DNA from: Hofstenia miamia
Taxonomy: Eukaryota > Xenacoelomorpha > Acoela
DNA length: 64,000 bases
Assembly: GCA_004352715.1 (NCBI GenBank)
Contig: SCFE01000095.1
Coordinates: 276,532 to 340,531 of the forward strand
Reading direction: 5' to 3'
The position numbers and the translations under genes were made by a program. Numbering within the stretch: position 1 is the stretch's first letter; every line of letters begins with the position of its first letter. Positions 1 to 12,400 of this stretch are shown in pieces. The notes under the pieces are model-generated. The model was not told where the DNA came from, did not search any database, and worked only from the letters and a program-made list of their open reading frames with translations.

Positions 1-1269
1 TAAGCATATACCCGCCCCTACTCAAATTACTTCTCTCTGCGGCCTTTGCACCAATTTCAAACCGCTTGCTATTATCACACAACCAGCGTGCCAAAGATAT
101 TAAATATTTCAACACACATGATGCTACATGACGTTAAAGTAGCTGACCTATGACAGGGGAAAAGTCAGAAAATATATTTTTGATTTCATAGAATTAGAAA
201 AAAACTGGCTTAAACTGACTATTTAAATCTTTAAAGACTTTCAAAAATTAGACAAACAAAAATTTCGGAAGCAACTTTATAAAAACTTTTATTATCTTTT
301 ATACAATTAGTGCATAGTAAATTATTTGTTTCCATTTGTGCTTAATTCACAATCAATTCAGTGTTAAAAAAGCAATATCCATGAAAGCTGAAAATTTCAC
401 AATACATTGAAAAACAAATGAAACGGATAAGAACTTCTCTAATCATTTCAAAAATTAATACTAGTGTTCATCTGTTTTCGAAATTATCAATTTGTGTTTT
501 GTTGACAATTATTATGAAACACAAAATCCATGAATCATTTATCAGAAGAAAAATGGTAATTAAAGATTTATGTGTCACATTCTAGTAATAACGTCTTTAA
601 TCCATGATTCTAGATTCTGAAATATTAATTGGTGAACTGCAGCTGTAAATATTTGACGTGAACTAAAGCTTAGCAATCTTACAGTAAGCTTTATAACAAA
701 AGCTTTTGAAAAACTCCATTTAATATTATATGTAAGCAAAGTTTGTTCGTTTGTGATAATATTTCAAAGAATTTAATTTTTATGGTTCAGAAGGCTACAC
801 TAATTATATCTGCTACTAAGATTAGAATTTTAAAGATCTAAATTTTAATAAGCATTAAGTTATATGATTGCAGTAGAAACAAATTTCACTTTAAGTTGAT
901 TCACCATAATTGAGTTTTCTTTTTGCTCAATATGCTACATATATCCCCTCCCTCAAACGTTAGCCTCTCATCTTTGCATGAGCCCGCTATTTTGTATATT
1001 GCAGGGAAAAATTTGATATAAAAATTTCATATAAATATTAAAATTTTTAGCCGCAGACCACTACAATTTAAATTTCAAAATAGTCACCGAATATTTTTAT
1101 AATTTTCTTCAATCTTTTCTTTAAAGTAGGCTATTTTTAAAAGCATACTGGAAGAGAAAATAGTAAATTCGAAACGAATGTTTAGTAGGCCTATAGAAAA
1201 CTTGTAACCCCATTTCGTTGGTAAACATTTATATTATAGACAGAAAGACAATGAAAGAGTATCACAAGA
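1..1269. other. AT-rich non-coding sequence
   Basis: No open frame, repeat structure or RNA gene that I can support. The stretch lies immediately 5' of the gypsy gag relic. A 5' LTR would be expected here, but I see no copy of the sequence that follows the polypurine tract at the element's 3' end, so the 5' LTR seems deleted or too diverged. Confidence 0.6.
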
Positions 1270-1686
1270 TTGTTAAATCCACCAAGCCTGGTAGAGCTTA
1301 CCGGAACTGTTGATCGTGCTAAAGTTTTTACTACATGGAAACAACGTGTGAATATATTTTTTAATGCCACCGGATTAAATGAAAGTGGCATCCGCCAGTC
1401 GGGGAGGCGTGATACGCTACTCAAAATTCTGGGCGATTCATCAGCTCTCGAGATCTATAATTCATTCAGGTTAACCGGAAGTGAGGATAGTTTCAATAAA
1501 ATAATTAAGAAGATGGAAAATTATTTTAAGCCAACCGGATCTCACTCGATGCCACTTCATCGATTTTTCACACGACATCAGGCAGAATCCGAGACCGTGG
1601 ATGATTTTTATACGTATTTGATGGCTTTGACTGTGAAAGCAGCCTTGCAAGTAAGAAGAGAGAAGAGCTCCTTTCAACCTCAATAA
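1270..1686 (+). pseudogene. Ty3/gypsy retrotransposon gag relic
   Basis: Open frame of 138 codons. The opening residues read like the N-terminal Gag domain of Ty3/gypsy elements: LTGTVDRAKVFTTWKQR followed by an aromatic-rich stretch with NATGLNES, then the helical DTLLKILGDSSALEIYNSF and the later HRFFTRHQ...ETVDDFYTYL block. Gag would form the particle that packages element RNA. The frame begins inside the domain as usually seen and stops early. Just downstream (about 1690-1800) another frame holds a cysteine/histidine cluster (ACLAANQNCRKCYKKGDFARC) that resembles a degenerate zinc knuckle. So gag is shifted and truncated rather than complete. What I see is sequence similarity from memory of the family; the exact lineage is not determined. 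Confidence 0.75.
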
Positions 1687-2059
1687 AATGTAAGTTTCGT
1701 TCTAATTCTCACGAGTTTAAGAAAAGTGCATGCCTAGCTGCTAACCAGAATTGTCGCAAGTGTTACAAAAAAGGAGATTTTGCACGCTGTTTTAACCAAA
1801 CTCTTGCTAACTTAACGATTGAAAATGAATCTATAGAAACGTTCTTGATGATGGCAGCAGAAAGCGAAACCAAATGATTTAAGACTGATAAACTAAGTAC
1901 TCCCGTGGGAAATGTGATAGGGTGTGTCAACTCAATGTCCTCGTAGAAAACATTTTGAGAAACATTACGCAAGCAAAATAAAGCTAGCAAAATGTAAAAA
2001 TTGCTAATGAGGAAATTGTTAATCCAGTAGGAAAGTGGTCCACGTATGTAACTTGCCAA

Positions 2060-2430
2060 AATTTGGACATTTCGAGTTGTTGAAAAATTTACCCGACGAA
2101 TTGTTGATTGGCACGGATTTTCTTAATTCATTTAGAAAAGTAGTGTTCAAAATTTAGAGCTACTAGTCCTGAAGGTAGACATTTTGCATCAACAAGTACA
2201 TCAAAGACAAACAGCACGGCCCTCGTCTTAAAAGAAAAATGTTTTGGTGAATTTGCCGATGTGTTCAACCAACTTTTGTCAAAAGCAAAATTAAAGCTAA
2301 ATGAGTATCTTCCTAGAGTGATTACTCTAAAAAAAGGTTCGCGTGCAAAATGCCAACGAGTTCGTCCGATCATTAATCTAATTGATAGAAGTTTTGCAAA
2401 TGGAAAAATTGAAGAGCTGTAAAGAGAAGA
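2060..2430 (+). pseudogene. gypsy protease C-terminus and RT N-terminus relic
   Basis: A short frame contains LPDELLIGTDFLNSF, which matches the end of the pepsin-like retroelement protease (the LLIG-x-DFL block). It stops at about 2155. After a frame change, residues such as FGEFADVFNQ, then ITLKKGS and RVRPIINL, correspond to the segment that leads into the reverse transcriptase of Ty3/gypsy elements. The catalytic DSG/DTG triad of the protease is not found upstream. Stops and frameshifts make this non-functional. Confidence 0.65.
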
Positions 2431-2830
2431 GCCATCTCAGGCTCCTTACAGACACAATGTTCATGTAGTGCGGAACAAAAAAATAAGCCTCGTATGGTAA
2501 TAGATTATAGAATGTTAAATAAAGATACTGTTTTTTACGCACATCCCATACCGAACATTGAAGACGAAATACGAAAACTTGGGGACTGCAAGATATTTGC
2601 GAAAATAGATTTTCTTCAGTTTTAGCATCAGGTTCCTCTTGATCGCGAAGACAGAGTGAAAGCAGCGTCTGCGGCTAGTGGCCAGTTATGGGAACCGACA
2701 AGGTTGACATTTGGTGGACGACGCGTTGATTGGCGCGATTTCAATGGAAGAACTAGACATCAGGCTTAGAAAACTTCTCAGTCGTATCAGAAAAAAAGAT
2801 AAATGAGAATTTTTTGTTGAAAAAGTTACA
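2431..2830 (+). pseudogene. gypsy reverse transcriptase palm relic with internal deletion
   Basis: Palm motifs are readable: VIDYRMLNKDT, then AHPIPNIEDEI, then KIFAKIDFLQF-stop-HQVPLDRED, which is the motif carrying the first catalytic aspartate. The block SGQLWEPTRLTFG follows. It is joined almost directly to VDDALIGAISMEELDIRLRKLL, which is the region starting at the YVDD active-site box. The roughly 30-40 residues that normally lie between them are missing, and the Y of YVDD is not preserved. An in-frame stop also interrupts the aspartate motif. The element therefore could not make active reverse transcriptase. Confidence 0.75.
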
Positions 2831-3320
2831 TTTCTCTGTCACGTTATTAAAAGAAATAGCATTTTGCCAAATCCAGATCGAGTCACTCCACTTATCGACT
2901 TTACTCAGCCGAAAACAACTGAAGCTTTGAGCCGCTTTTGGGGATGTGCAAGTGGTATAGGGAATACACTGTTTACTTTTACAACAAGTCATTGCAACGG
3001 CATGAAAGAAACTGGCACATATCCGATAAGGAGGCCTTTGCAGTTGTCAGTGCAATAGAGAAGCTCAGAAAGTTCTTATTTGGCCGAAAGATTAAACTGT
3101 GTATAGATAATCACGCATGTGCGTTGCGGTTTTCAAACGCAAAAGTGAGTCAACGATTGAGAAGATGACAGATGATGTTGTCTGACTATAATTTTGAAGT
3201 TTAACTGGTGAAAGGAAAAGATGACAGATGATGTTGTCTGACTATAATTTTGAAGTTTAACTGGTGAAAGAAAAAGACAACATAATAGCCGATGCCATTT
3301 CAAGACAAAGTTGCAATGTA
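2831..3320 (+). pseudogene. gypsy RT connection and RNase H relic
   Basis: The frame reads VTFLCHVIKRNSILPNPDRV then FTQPKTTEALSRFWG, which is the thumb/connection block of gypsy RT. Then comes WHISDKEAFAVVSAIEKLRKFLFGRKIKL with IDNHACAL, which is the RNase H-like domain (K-E-A-x-A-V-V core and the D of the TDH box, here IDNH). The end of the domain, KDNIIADAISR, matches the usual V-ADALSR closing block. Between the two lies a 56-bp tandem duplication that disrupts the frame. Segments between the connection and RNase H core are shortened. Confidence 0.78.
3163..3274 (+). repeat. 56-bp tandem duplication inside RNase H relic
   Basis: The segment beginning agatgacagatgatgttgtc at 3163 is repeated at 3219 with only one or two changes, giving two adjacent 56-bp units. 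It is a post-insertion duplication that adds to the damage of the element. Confidence 0.9.
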
Positions 3321-3339
3321 GCTGTGGAGCCAGATAACG

Positions 3340-4252
3340 CGAACTACTGGAAGAAACATCTACTACAATACGTGCACGGAGTTCACCTGGGACGAGATGC
3401 CATGTAAGCTGAACTGAAGCATCAAAAGATTTGTTGGCCTCGAAAGTACATGGATGTGATAAAATTTTTATCAGAGGGCAGAACTTGTGCGAGGGTTAGG
3501 CCACAGTGGGGAAAACCACCTCAGTCAGCTATACCTGTTGGGCTGCAACCAATGGAAGTTATTGCCTGTGATCTTGTATTCCCTCTTACGCAAGCTAAGG
3601 ATGAAGCAAAATTCATGATGACATTTATCGATACTTTTACCAGATACGCGAAAATTTACCCAGTCAGCAGAAATAACGAAGGAAGTTGCCGTCGCGAAAC
3701 TAGATGATATGCATTGGGAACATTAATATCAGATCGGGGATTACAGTTTGATTCGGAGTTTTTTCGCAGGCATGCTCACGGTTAAGAATTGCGAAGAAAA
3801 GATCAACAGCCTACCACCCCAAGGAAATGGGGTTTGCGAAAGGTTCCATTGTACTCTTTGGGCAAAAATTGAAGCAATTCATACGGAACAGCAAACACAA
3901 GCGACGATTTGGTTGAAAAGCGCGAAAATAGCAGTGGCTGATTACAATAGTAGTGCACGTTCGGCTACAGGGTTTACACCGACAACAACCTTTTATATCG
4001 TGCTAACTGAACAAACTTGAAAGAAGCAAGGCGGAAATGCATAGAAGGGGAATAATTGAGGAAAATCTCAAGGAAAAAGATGGCAGCCTAGCATTGGAGA
4101 TAGGTTCTTGATCAAATCTCCTTACAGGTATCACATATTCGGGGTCTTGAAAGAGGAAGAAGGCACTGTTGATGAAATGCTTAATCCGCAATTTCCTGTA
4201 ATTAACAACGAAACTGTCTCAATACGGCGTCTGGCAAAGTTACCTTTAGAAT
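3340..4252 (+). pseudogene. gypsy integrase relic
   Basis: Integrase joins element cDNA to host DNA. Order seen: HGVHLGRDAM...KHQKICWPRKYMDVI (zinc-binding HHCC region, with the C-x-x-C partly lost), then EVIACDLVFPL (first catalytic D) and FMMTFIDTFTRYAKIYPVSR, then LISDRGLQFDSEFF (second D), then HPQGNGVCERFHCTLW (E box; written QGNGVCERF in the frame from 3748). A C-terminal part with GVLKEEEGTVDEML and VSIRRLAKLPLE follows. All three acidic residues survive but in different frames, with several stops. The normal gypsy order RT-RNase H-integrase is kept, with no envelope-like frame afterwards. Confidence 0.78.
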
Positions 4253-4391
4253 GAGAGGTGGAAGCCCGTCAAGGGGTGGATGACGTTGAAGTTGCACAAG
4301 CAACACAGCAAACCAATGGAGATTTTTTGGCAGCATCAGGATGCTACCCAAAAAGACATAGAGTGACAGCGAATATCTATCAAGCTGGAAA

Positions 4392-4732
4392 TCGAGGATG
4401 GGATGTGGTGTTATCGCGATAATTATTATATCCTGTTTACACGTGACATGAGACATGCATGTCTTGTGTTTTCAACGAGCGAATGTCACGTCTAAACACC
4501 CAAAACACGCGACACTCAACCACTCAAGTAGAGAATGTCGCGTGTTTTGGGTGTTTAGACGTGACATTCGCTCATTAAAAACACAAGACATGCATGTCTC
4601 GTGTCACGTGTAAACGGGGTATTACAATCACATTGTGTAGTACGCCTTGCAACAAGAGGCGTAAATATGTTGTTTTAAGTCATTAGTATTTGTGATTTAA
4701 CAATATACAGTTGTTTTCTGTGTTTTATTGCA
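4392..4732 (+). repeat. Candidate polypurine tract and 3' LTR of the gypsy element
   Basis: A purine run (atcgaggatggga) at 4391-4403 is directly followed by TGTGGTGTTATCGCG at 4404, the position and TG start expected for a 3' LTR. The right end is uncertain; a CA at 4731-4732 is my best guess. Without the MITE inserted at 4429 the LTR would be only about 133 bp. No matching 5' LTR was found, so the boundaries are inference. Confidence 0.4.
4429..4621. mobile_element. Palindromic MITE, TTA target duplication (PIF/Harbinger-like)
   Basis: About 193 bp that is almost one long inverted repeat. The left arm starts TATCCTGTTTACACGTGACA and the right arm, read from the other strand, starts TACCCCGTTTACACGTGACA. 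The arms stay nearly identical for about 95 bp, to a short centre near 4520. TTA lies on both sides (4426-4428 and 4622-4624), as expected for 3-bp duplications of PIF/Harbinger-type elements. It has no coding capacity and would need a transposase from elsewhere. It lies 25 bp into the candidate 3' LTR, so it inserted after the gypsy element. Confidence 0.8.
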
Positions 4733-7151
4733 ATCGTTAATAGCTATGTAGCAATGCTAGATCAATTCCGTCCCATTTACAAATTTTAAAAAATGTATGC
4801 AGTATGAATAAATATTATTGAAATACAATACTTCTCAATTGAGATGAATATGTTACTTTCTTAACGAAAACCGGCAAGTTTTCAATTTGGACTCGCATCA
4901 GAGAGCTGTTATAAGAACCGTACTGAGTTCTATCGTTCTTTCTAAAAATTCATGGTAATACAATAAGCATGGATGCATTGATAAAGAAAAATCTTTAATA
5001 TTTCCGAAAACTATCAATAAAGATAAAGCGGTTCACACTAAATAATCTAACTGATCAATGTGAGCATCATAGTAACTTCTATATAGCTACATGTGAACCG
5101 CCCATCTTGTAAAATTAACTTGTTCCTGGAAAGTAAAGCTGCAAAAATTATTCTAATATTGTATGCTTCAAAAATAATTGCATGAGGAAAAAGAAATGTA
5201 TAATAAAGATAGGACCATTTGCTGATCGAATTCATATTGAATCTTTGTTTTAGCAGAGATGATAAATACTTGAAAAAGTTGACAATAATCAAAGCAGTCC
5301 TCCCTTGCGGATTTCAAAACTGATTTTTTTGCCTTAGTAATAAAGTATTTCATGAAAAATTTTGAAAAGAACTAAATGGGTAATATGCAATTTATAACGA
5401 TCAATTTTGGGTGTGGGGATCAAAATTGAAGTGTCCCATCAGAAATTTCTAGATAAGCTTCTGTAGAACCCCAACTGAACAAGTTATGCAACTCATTTAG
5501 AGGACTATGTTATTATGTTTCATAATTCCCTTAATGGTTAAATAAATATTATTTTGAATAGCACTTTTTTTTAATTGTATATACAGTACAATATGTAAAG
5601 GTACCCGTATTGTGCGTCAATATATTCCAAAATGCGTTATTTGCACATCATATAGTAGTAATTAGGCTAAGATTCTCCAACCCGAATCAAACTTGTTTGC
5701 TGGAATTTGATTTCAAAATTTGGTGATTCATTTGTGTTTAGAAACAATTAGAAAGTTTGTGATAAAAGCAATAAATTTGAAATGTAATTGTATTAATAAT
5801 TGCAAAATATGCAATTCAATGACCTCGAGTGTTTCTGTTGATTAAGTTCTTGATGCCTGTACTGAAAAATGGACATCGCAATAACCTTTAATGGCAGAGG
5901 AAATCTCGCCACATAATTTATGAAAATGTTTTCTCTAACTTAGGTGCTATAATTTCGATTGAAGCTTCATTTATAGTTATAATAATAATTACAGAGTACT
6001 AAATTGGAGTTGTAAATAACCAATTAATTGAATAAAAGCAGCTTGATTGTAATAATTTTATTATATATAGCGTACAAATAAAAAAAATATCATTTACATG
6101 TATATGAATTTCCTCTGAAATATAACATTTCCTTTGAGTATCAACATTTAAATATTTTAGAAAAATTATTATTTTTTTCACTATTTTAGAATTGAATGTC
6201 CCAGTTCAACCTAGCTCATAGTCTTCCGGTTCTACAACTACGTTGCACATTATGAATGACCATTTGACTTTCACTCATAAACGTATATATGGGAGGGGGG
6301 GGATGAGGGTAAGTAACCGCCTCCCTAAGCACAAAGCAAAAGTGTTTACCTTTATTTTAATATTAACAGTTAATTAGAAATATGGATACTCAAAACAGAT
6401 AGTTTGCTGAATAAGCATTAGACTTGTAAATAAGCACCAATCCTAACCCCACCACCATTAATCTGTAGCTGGGTGAACCGTAGAAAAAATTCGCACTCAC
6501 ATTTCCCCAGCTCAAATCTTCTGAAGTCCTACGCCTAGATGCTTTTACTCAATAAAATGTATTTATCAATTATTTATTTGTATAATTTTAGTCAAATCTC
6601 TTCTAGACACAAATCGCAACAACATATACGTTATTTTTCCAACACCCCTAGGTCGTCAAGTATTGGCAAGAGATGTAATGATCTCGTTAACAGGCAATAA
6701 TCAAGTCATTCTTCCCTCCATCACTAGAAAGACGGACACGTTTAGTACAGAAACCCTCATCTTCATCCTTCTGATATGAAAGAATTTTCTAATAGTTTCA
6801 TTAATCCGCAGTATTGATGAAATGAAAATTCTAAGAATCTAAAACATTACTAAAAAAAGATAGATTTTTTAAATAGTTGACAAAGGTTATTGTAATTAAA
6901 TTTACAAGTCTAAATTTATTTTCAACTGTCATATAAAAATAATGAAGATAAAAATGCATGCTAAAGATTTCTAAAATATACAATTAGGAGCGAATCGGTT
7001 TCTTGAAACGAATATGAATTTTTATCACTTTCTACTATTTTTATAAGACAAAGCATTTATCTATATCTGCATTAAGCAAGCGTTACGAGTGGCATACGCA
7101 AGAGGGACATGGCAGAATGTCCCTTGTTAGGCTTTCAACATTGATTTTGAC
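4733..7151. other. AT-rich non-coding sequence
   Basis: No coding frame with recognisable content. A G-rich run (gggagggggggg) lies at about 6291-6303. The short frames in this stretch are low-complexity AT translations and I do not support them as genes. Confidence 0.55.
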
Positions 7152-7501
7152 CATAGATGGACGCGGGTGTGATTTCTTATAACCGAATTGCTCCGCACCA
7201 GCAGTGAGTGGTCAAGCAAACGCACCCACATTTTTTTAGAAAAATTCACCCACTATTTTCTAAATGTTGCCTGTCACTTCAATTAATTAAGCCAAAAAAT
7301 GTCAACCACCTAATTGACTTTATATTAATTTTGTTTAATTGAGTGGATGATGTCAAATATATTATATTATTATATATAGATTTTGTAGTATAATTAAGAT
7401 TGTATTAGTTTAGTATTACACATACAACTGCACAATGCACCGCATCCGTGTGGGTAAAACCGCAACCCGCGCTGGTAAACCCGCACCCACGTCCATCCTT
7501 G
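7152..7501. mobile_element. hAT-like non-autonomous element
   Basis: The ends are inverted: CATAGATGGACGCGGGTG on the left and, on the opposite strand from the right, CAAGGATGGACGTGGGTG. Flanks attttgac (7144-7151) and attttcat (7502-7509) match at 6 of 8 positions, fitting an old 8-bp hAT target duplication. GC-rich subterminal runs (cgcacccac, cccgcacccac) contrast with the AT-rich surroundings. There is no transposase frame. Confidence 0.55.
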
Positions 7502-7845
7502 ATTTTCATAGATTAAATAAAAAAATGTAAAAAGTGAAAAAATATTAACTAACAAGAGGAACAATTTTTTCAATACTTGCCAATTCGACCTTCTTCTCGT
7601 CATTCAAGTTGATCACAACTGAGATGCTCATCATTTTGAAATCCTGTGTGCGACCTTGAGCGTAGCAAACGCAATGGAATATCTCTAATAAGAAACTTAA
7701 ATACTAAATTTTTACATAATTTTTAAACTTCATTATTTAGGTGAGTGACATCCAACGTTATTTTAATCTTTTCAAATTTTAGTGCACTGTAATTTAGGAG
7801 ACTTGAACTGTAGCATGTACACCTATATACACACACTCACACACA

Positions 7846-7849
<4 letters not shown>

Positions 7850-7877
<28 letters not shown>

Positions 7878-7977
7878 NNNNNNNNNNNNNNNNNNNNNNN
7901 NNNNNNNNNNNNNNNNNNNNNNNNNNNNNNNNNNNNNNNNNNNNNNNNNNNNNNNNNNNNNNNNNNNNNNNNNNNNN

Positions 7978-8008
<31 letters not shown>
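7850..8008. repeat. (TA)n microsatellite containing a 100-N gap
   Basis: Dinucleotide TA tract, preceded by (CA)n, on both sides of 100 unknown bases at 7878-7977. The true array length is unknown. Confidence 0.9.
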
Positions 8009-8011
<3 letters not shown>

Positions 8012-9174
8012 CTAATAGTCAGTTCAACAAAGAATTGATATAAAATAAATTGCATTTAATTTAATTCATATATGCTGACAAAAAGGAAAGTTCCAGTTAT
8101 TAATAATTTTTAATTATAATTCATATTAATTTTAAAACTAATGCAGATATTGAGTAATTCTATCGTGAAATAACATCTTTAATGCTGTTCAAAAATATAC
8201 ATATTTCAGAAATTCAAATCCTTGGATCTCAAAAGACCCTATAAGCGACTAGTATAATTTTGGCCAAAAATTTTGATTTCAATTTCTGAGAAAATATTAA
8301 TCAGTTTTAAGGCCTATACATATTATTTCTAAACATTTTCAGGGACAACTCAAGTTTTTCAGAAAAATCACATGTAATACTTGTATTTATTGTTTGTTTT
8401 TTGTATGTTTGTGCATAAAATTTAAATTTTTAATGAACATTTGCAAAGTATTTTATAACTATTATATCAAAAAATGCTTCCATATACCATTATAAATTTA
8501 TAAAAGATGTGCTAACTTGTTTTTTTGATTGAAGAAATCATCCTTGGAATTTTGTGTTTTTATATTTTCTTCAAACCTTAAGCAAAATATATAAAAATTG
8601 ATTAAAAAAAATTCATTTTTATTCCTAAACGTGTGTTCTGGATCATAGGTGTAAACGAAATTAAAAAATTTCATTTTTATAAAAGCACATTTTTTAAACA
8701 ATTACACATATAGGGTCTCTGGAAACTCAAGTTCTAATTTTAATTTCAATAATTTTATATTACTTACTGTTGTGTTAATATATAGTGCAAACACAATACA
8801 TGTATGTAATCTCAGGAATGGCCATACTATTTATAGTGTTATTTGCCTAAAAGCGTAAGATTAAGTTAATCTTTTCACATCATTGGAAACTACATTTAGT
8901 CACATTTTATAAAAAACCATTCAGTATAAATGAGCAAAATAAATTTTTAATGATGCTTCCTGTACTCATGAAATTTGAAAAATCAAAAATGAAACTTTGG
9001 AGGTTTCTAAAATTGTTTTAAAATTAATTATAAAACAAAAAAAGATTTGAAATTTGAAATATAAGGAGAAAGATTCGCTTAAAAGTAGTGTTTCCCATAA
9101 TCAAATGTAATTGGTTAATAACATTTGGAGAATATATTTTCTATCGATTTCATTAATTCAACCATCGTCGCGAA
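8009..9174. other. Non-coding AT-rich sequence upstream of the receptor exon
   Basis: No recognisable repeat or exon. Any promoter or 5' UTR of the receptor gene should be here, but I cannot identify a defined core promoter element. Confidence 0.5.
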
Positions 9175-9495
9175 ATGACGTCGCCTCATGATTCGCTTCC
9201 CCTTTACTTTATGCTAGAGGTATCTGTGAACTTCATTGGCTTCATTGGCGCAATATTTGTCATTCTTGTATACACATGGCATACCAAAAAATTAGGAGCT
9301 AAATACATCATGTTGGTCTCAATCAGCGGTGTTGATTTAGTCGCAAGTGCTTTTTACTTTACAATGCGTTTCATCATCCTGTATTTCCCCTGTCATTCCT
9401 TGGTGTATATCATTAGCATTGGTGCCGACTTTGCAATATCTACGTCTTACGTCTTGCTTGTTTGCTTAATAACTTCGGGAAGGTTTTTTTCAGTG
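9175..9495 (+). CDS. First coding exon of a rhodopsin-type (class A-like) G protein-coupled receptor
   Basis: The 107 codons from the ATG run to a GT donor (cagtg|gtaatt) at 9496, leaving a phase-0 exon; reading past it gives a stop at 9538. After a short N-terminus (MTSPHDSLPLYF) come three hydrophobic segments: residues about 12-35 (TM1, VNFIGFIGAIFVILVYTW), 43-65 (TM2, LVSISGVDLVASAFYF) and 72-100 (TM3, ending VCLITSGRFF). TM2 keeps the aspartate typical of class A receptors. A cysteine (FPCHS) sits before TM3 as in the conserved disulfide. SGRFFSV stands where D/E-R-Y/F is expected, with the Arg kept. TM1 has GA in place of the usual GN. Intron placement just after the DRY region is common for such receptors. 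Exons for TM4-TM7 were not found downstream, so the gene is partial here or could be a pseudogene. The ligand is unknown. Confidence 0.6.
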
Positions 9496-12400
9496 GTAAT
9501 TTTTTTATTTTCTTTAACATGCCATATAATATATAATTAAATTTTGCCTCAGGCAATTGATTTGTTTGTCTGGTATAGGACTACAGTACAATTTTCATCG
9601 GTTCTATATGTGATTAACAAAGATTTCTTCAATGGGTATTATAATAGACGTTATCACATTAAACGTACTATATTTAAAAAGTGAACGATCAGAAAGTGTT
9701 TGGTATGATTTTATTTATTACATTAAAGTTATTACTTTACGCACTATCACAATAGCAAATTCTATTGCACTCAAAGGATAAACAGTCAATTTATAAAGGG
9801 CAAGTATATGTATACAAGTTAGAATTGTTTATGATGCATAACAAATTTCAATTTAAAATGTCGCTGATATCAACGTCTTGACTGCAAATGTTTACATATA
9901 ATAATTTTGATGTTATATTTTGGCAAAATATTCATTCAAGATTAATGCTTCTGCTAAAATTAGTTTGTAACAAGTATAACATGACTTTTATAGTTTAACA
10001 AGCAAATCGTCTAAAGCACTACTTATTATATTGATTTAGCATCCAAATATGATGCCGAAATGTGTTTAATGAATGTTAATGTTTGCATGCATGATATAAT
10101 GTCATTCCTTGATTTATAACATTAACACAATATCGACAAATTTTAAATTAAATTATATCAGATAATGGTTTCAAGAATATTATTTTAATATAATTGACAA
10201 CTCAAAAATGGATGGAATCTCCGTAAAAACCAAATGTAAAGAATTGAAAGTTTAATATAAATCAATATATTTAGCGAAAACTGTGCCAATCAAATGAAAA
10301 TATTGAATTTTTCTGAAAATTATAATGACTATTTTTTGCGTTTATTTTATATGGCAAGGGTAGCCATTGTGTTATAGTCTTTTGTCGGTGTCGAGATGGC
10401 CTAATTAAGCAGATCATGGCGTCGCCTAATAGAGATGAGGATAAGATATTATTTTGAGAAAACGGTTGAATCAGATTATTTAACAATATCTAATTTATCA
10501 AATTCCTATCTATCATAGCCACTAAGTGAAACCTTCCAATCAATTTCAATTCATTGCAATTAATTGATGTCAAATTATCAATTTTAATCAGAAAATATTA
10601 ATTTATTTACTTATTTAACAAGTAATTGCGATTACATGTATTGCCAACTTGTAGTTAACGAATCAATTAATTTATATATCATTTCAAGATAGTGGGAGCG
10701 GAGCAAGCGAAATCGAGATGATGAAGAGGGGGGGGGGGAATGGAAACAGGGAGCAGAGAGCGATTTCTTAAATACATTACAAATGTAGCTATTTAAAAAC
10801 TATAGCAGTTTATATGTTTTATGTTAATTGTAGATCGAATGTGAGCTTTGTGCGAGTTATAGGTGGAAAAGTGCAGTGGAAAGTCTTTTGTTGACTCGAC
10901 CCGGCCTGCAGATTCGGCTACAAGATCTCAATAAATGTGTCTAAGTATGGTGATAAAATTGTTGAAGGTACCCTTGCTGCTCATATTTGAATTTTACAGT
11001 TTTTTAGAAATACATTTCTTAAATGTCAGGTTGACGAAGCACCTTGACCCGATTTGATCCAGCCCAAGCCGATCCGAAGTACCCTGTGAATTGTGCGCTG
11101 GAGGAAAATCTTATTGGGAGTAGATCAAATAGTTGTGCTCGCAAGAATCAATGCTACCCCATAATAGGGTTTGAGTGCCAACGAAGCCCTGGTTGCAAAG
11201 TCAATTATATTTAGCGAAGTATCAAGCGTGCAACCAAAATATGATTTTCTTCACATGTAGAACTGTGATCAAAACGGCTTCGAATAAACGGGTCTATAAT
11301 AATGTTCATGTCTAAAAAATAGACCCTAAATTTCTGGTTAAAAAAGAGTGCTAAAAATCTTTATTAGGGCATAAACGTAGACTTAACTGCTTCATCTTGA
11401 TATAAAATGCAGCATGCACATCAATAAAATCAACATATTTCAATTTCGTACATATATATACATTATATCTTTGCTATGCTCAAAGTTGATGAAATCTTCT
11501 AACATACGTATCCAATATTATATGAATTCTGAAATATAATTCAAAACTCTACAATTGTATTTAACTACATGAAATTGAAAACCGAGGGCCTTGCTTATTG
11601 TAGTTAGTTTCTGTCTATATATTAAATGGAGGAAGCATTTATACTCATTTTCTTGAAGCACAATCATATTCATGTGTGTGAAAATGTTGTTCGCCAAAAA
11701 ACTTTGATGCTAAGCATACGTTGTAAAGATTAAACCTACATAGAAGCAGAGAATTCTTGCTGAAAAACATCATTTTTAAGTAACCTCTTTCTCAATATAA
11801 TGATTTATGACAATCAATAAAAATGTTCACTGTAAAATACATCCTAAATATACCGGCAGTTGTTTTGACATTACGATTAATAGTCTCCGTATGTTAATTT
11901 TTTAAAATAATTTTATTACTTATTGAATTGAAAAGGAATTTGAACATAATTTCAACATGAAGTGTTTGATTTCATTGTACACATTATTGATGATTTTCTA
12001 ATATTTTCACTAATTATTATTGCATATATAATTTTCTAACGTAATTAGCAAGTGGTGTTCGGCGGCTGTAATCTAGTACTTTGAATTCTTTTTCCACAAC
12101 TTCCTGTTGAAATTCAAAAATCAGATTAAAAATTCTCTTTGCACTTCACCAATCAGTATTTCGAAATGCTATGCGAAACCATTGTACTAGTCGTCAGCTA
12201 GATCATATCTTTCACTTAGTTCTTGTGATGTTTTTGTCTTGAGCTTGGTAATTTCCACTAGTGCTCGGCGGTCTACGAAAAAACAGCAACCGTGACTTCC
12301 ACTCAAAACCAAAACCGAACCGAGAAAAAATAATTTTAACCAAGGTTCTCGGTTTTTCAGCAGAAGCAGTAGTCTATAATTTATTTCCAAGAAACAATGC

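Noticed and set aside
10271-10486. Minus-strand frame with GDAMICLIRPSRHRQKT
   Set aside because: Looks less random than its surroundings, but I could not tie it to a family or find splice sites that would make it an exon.
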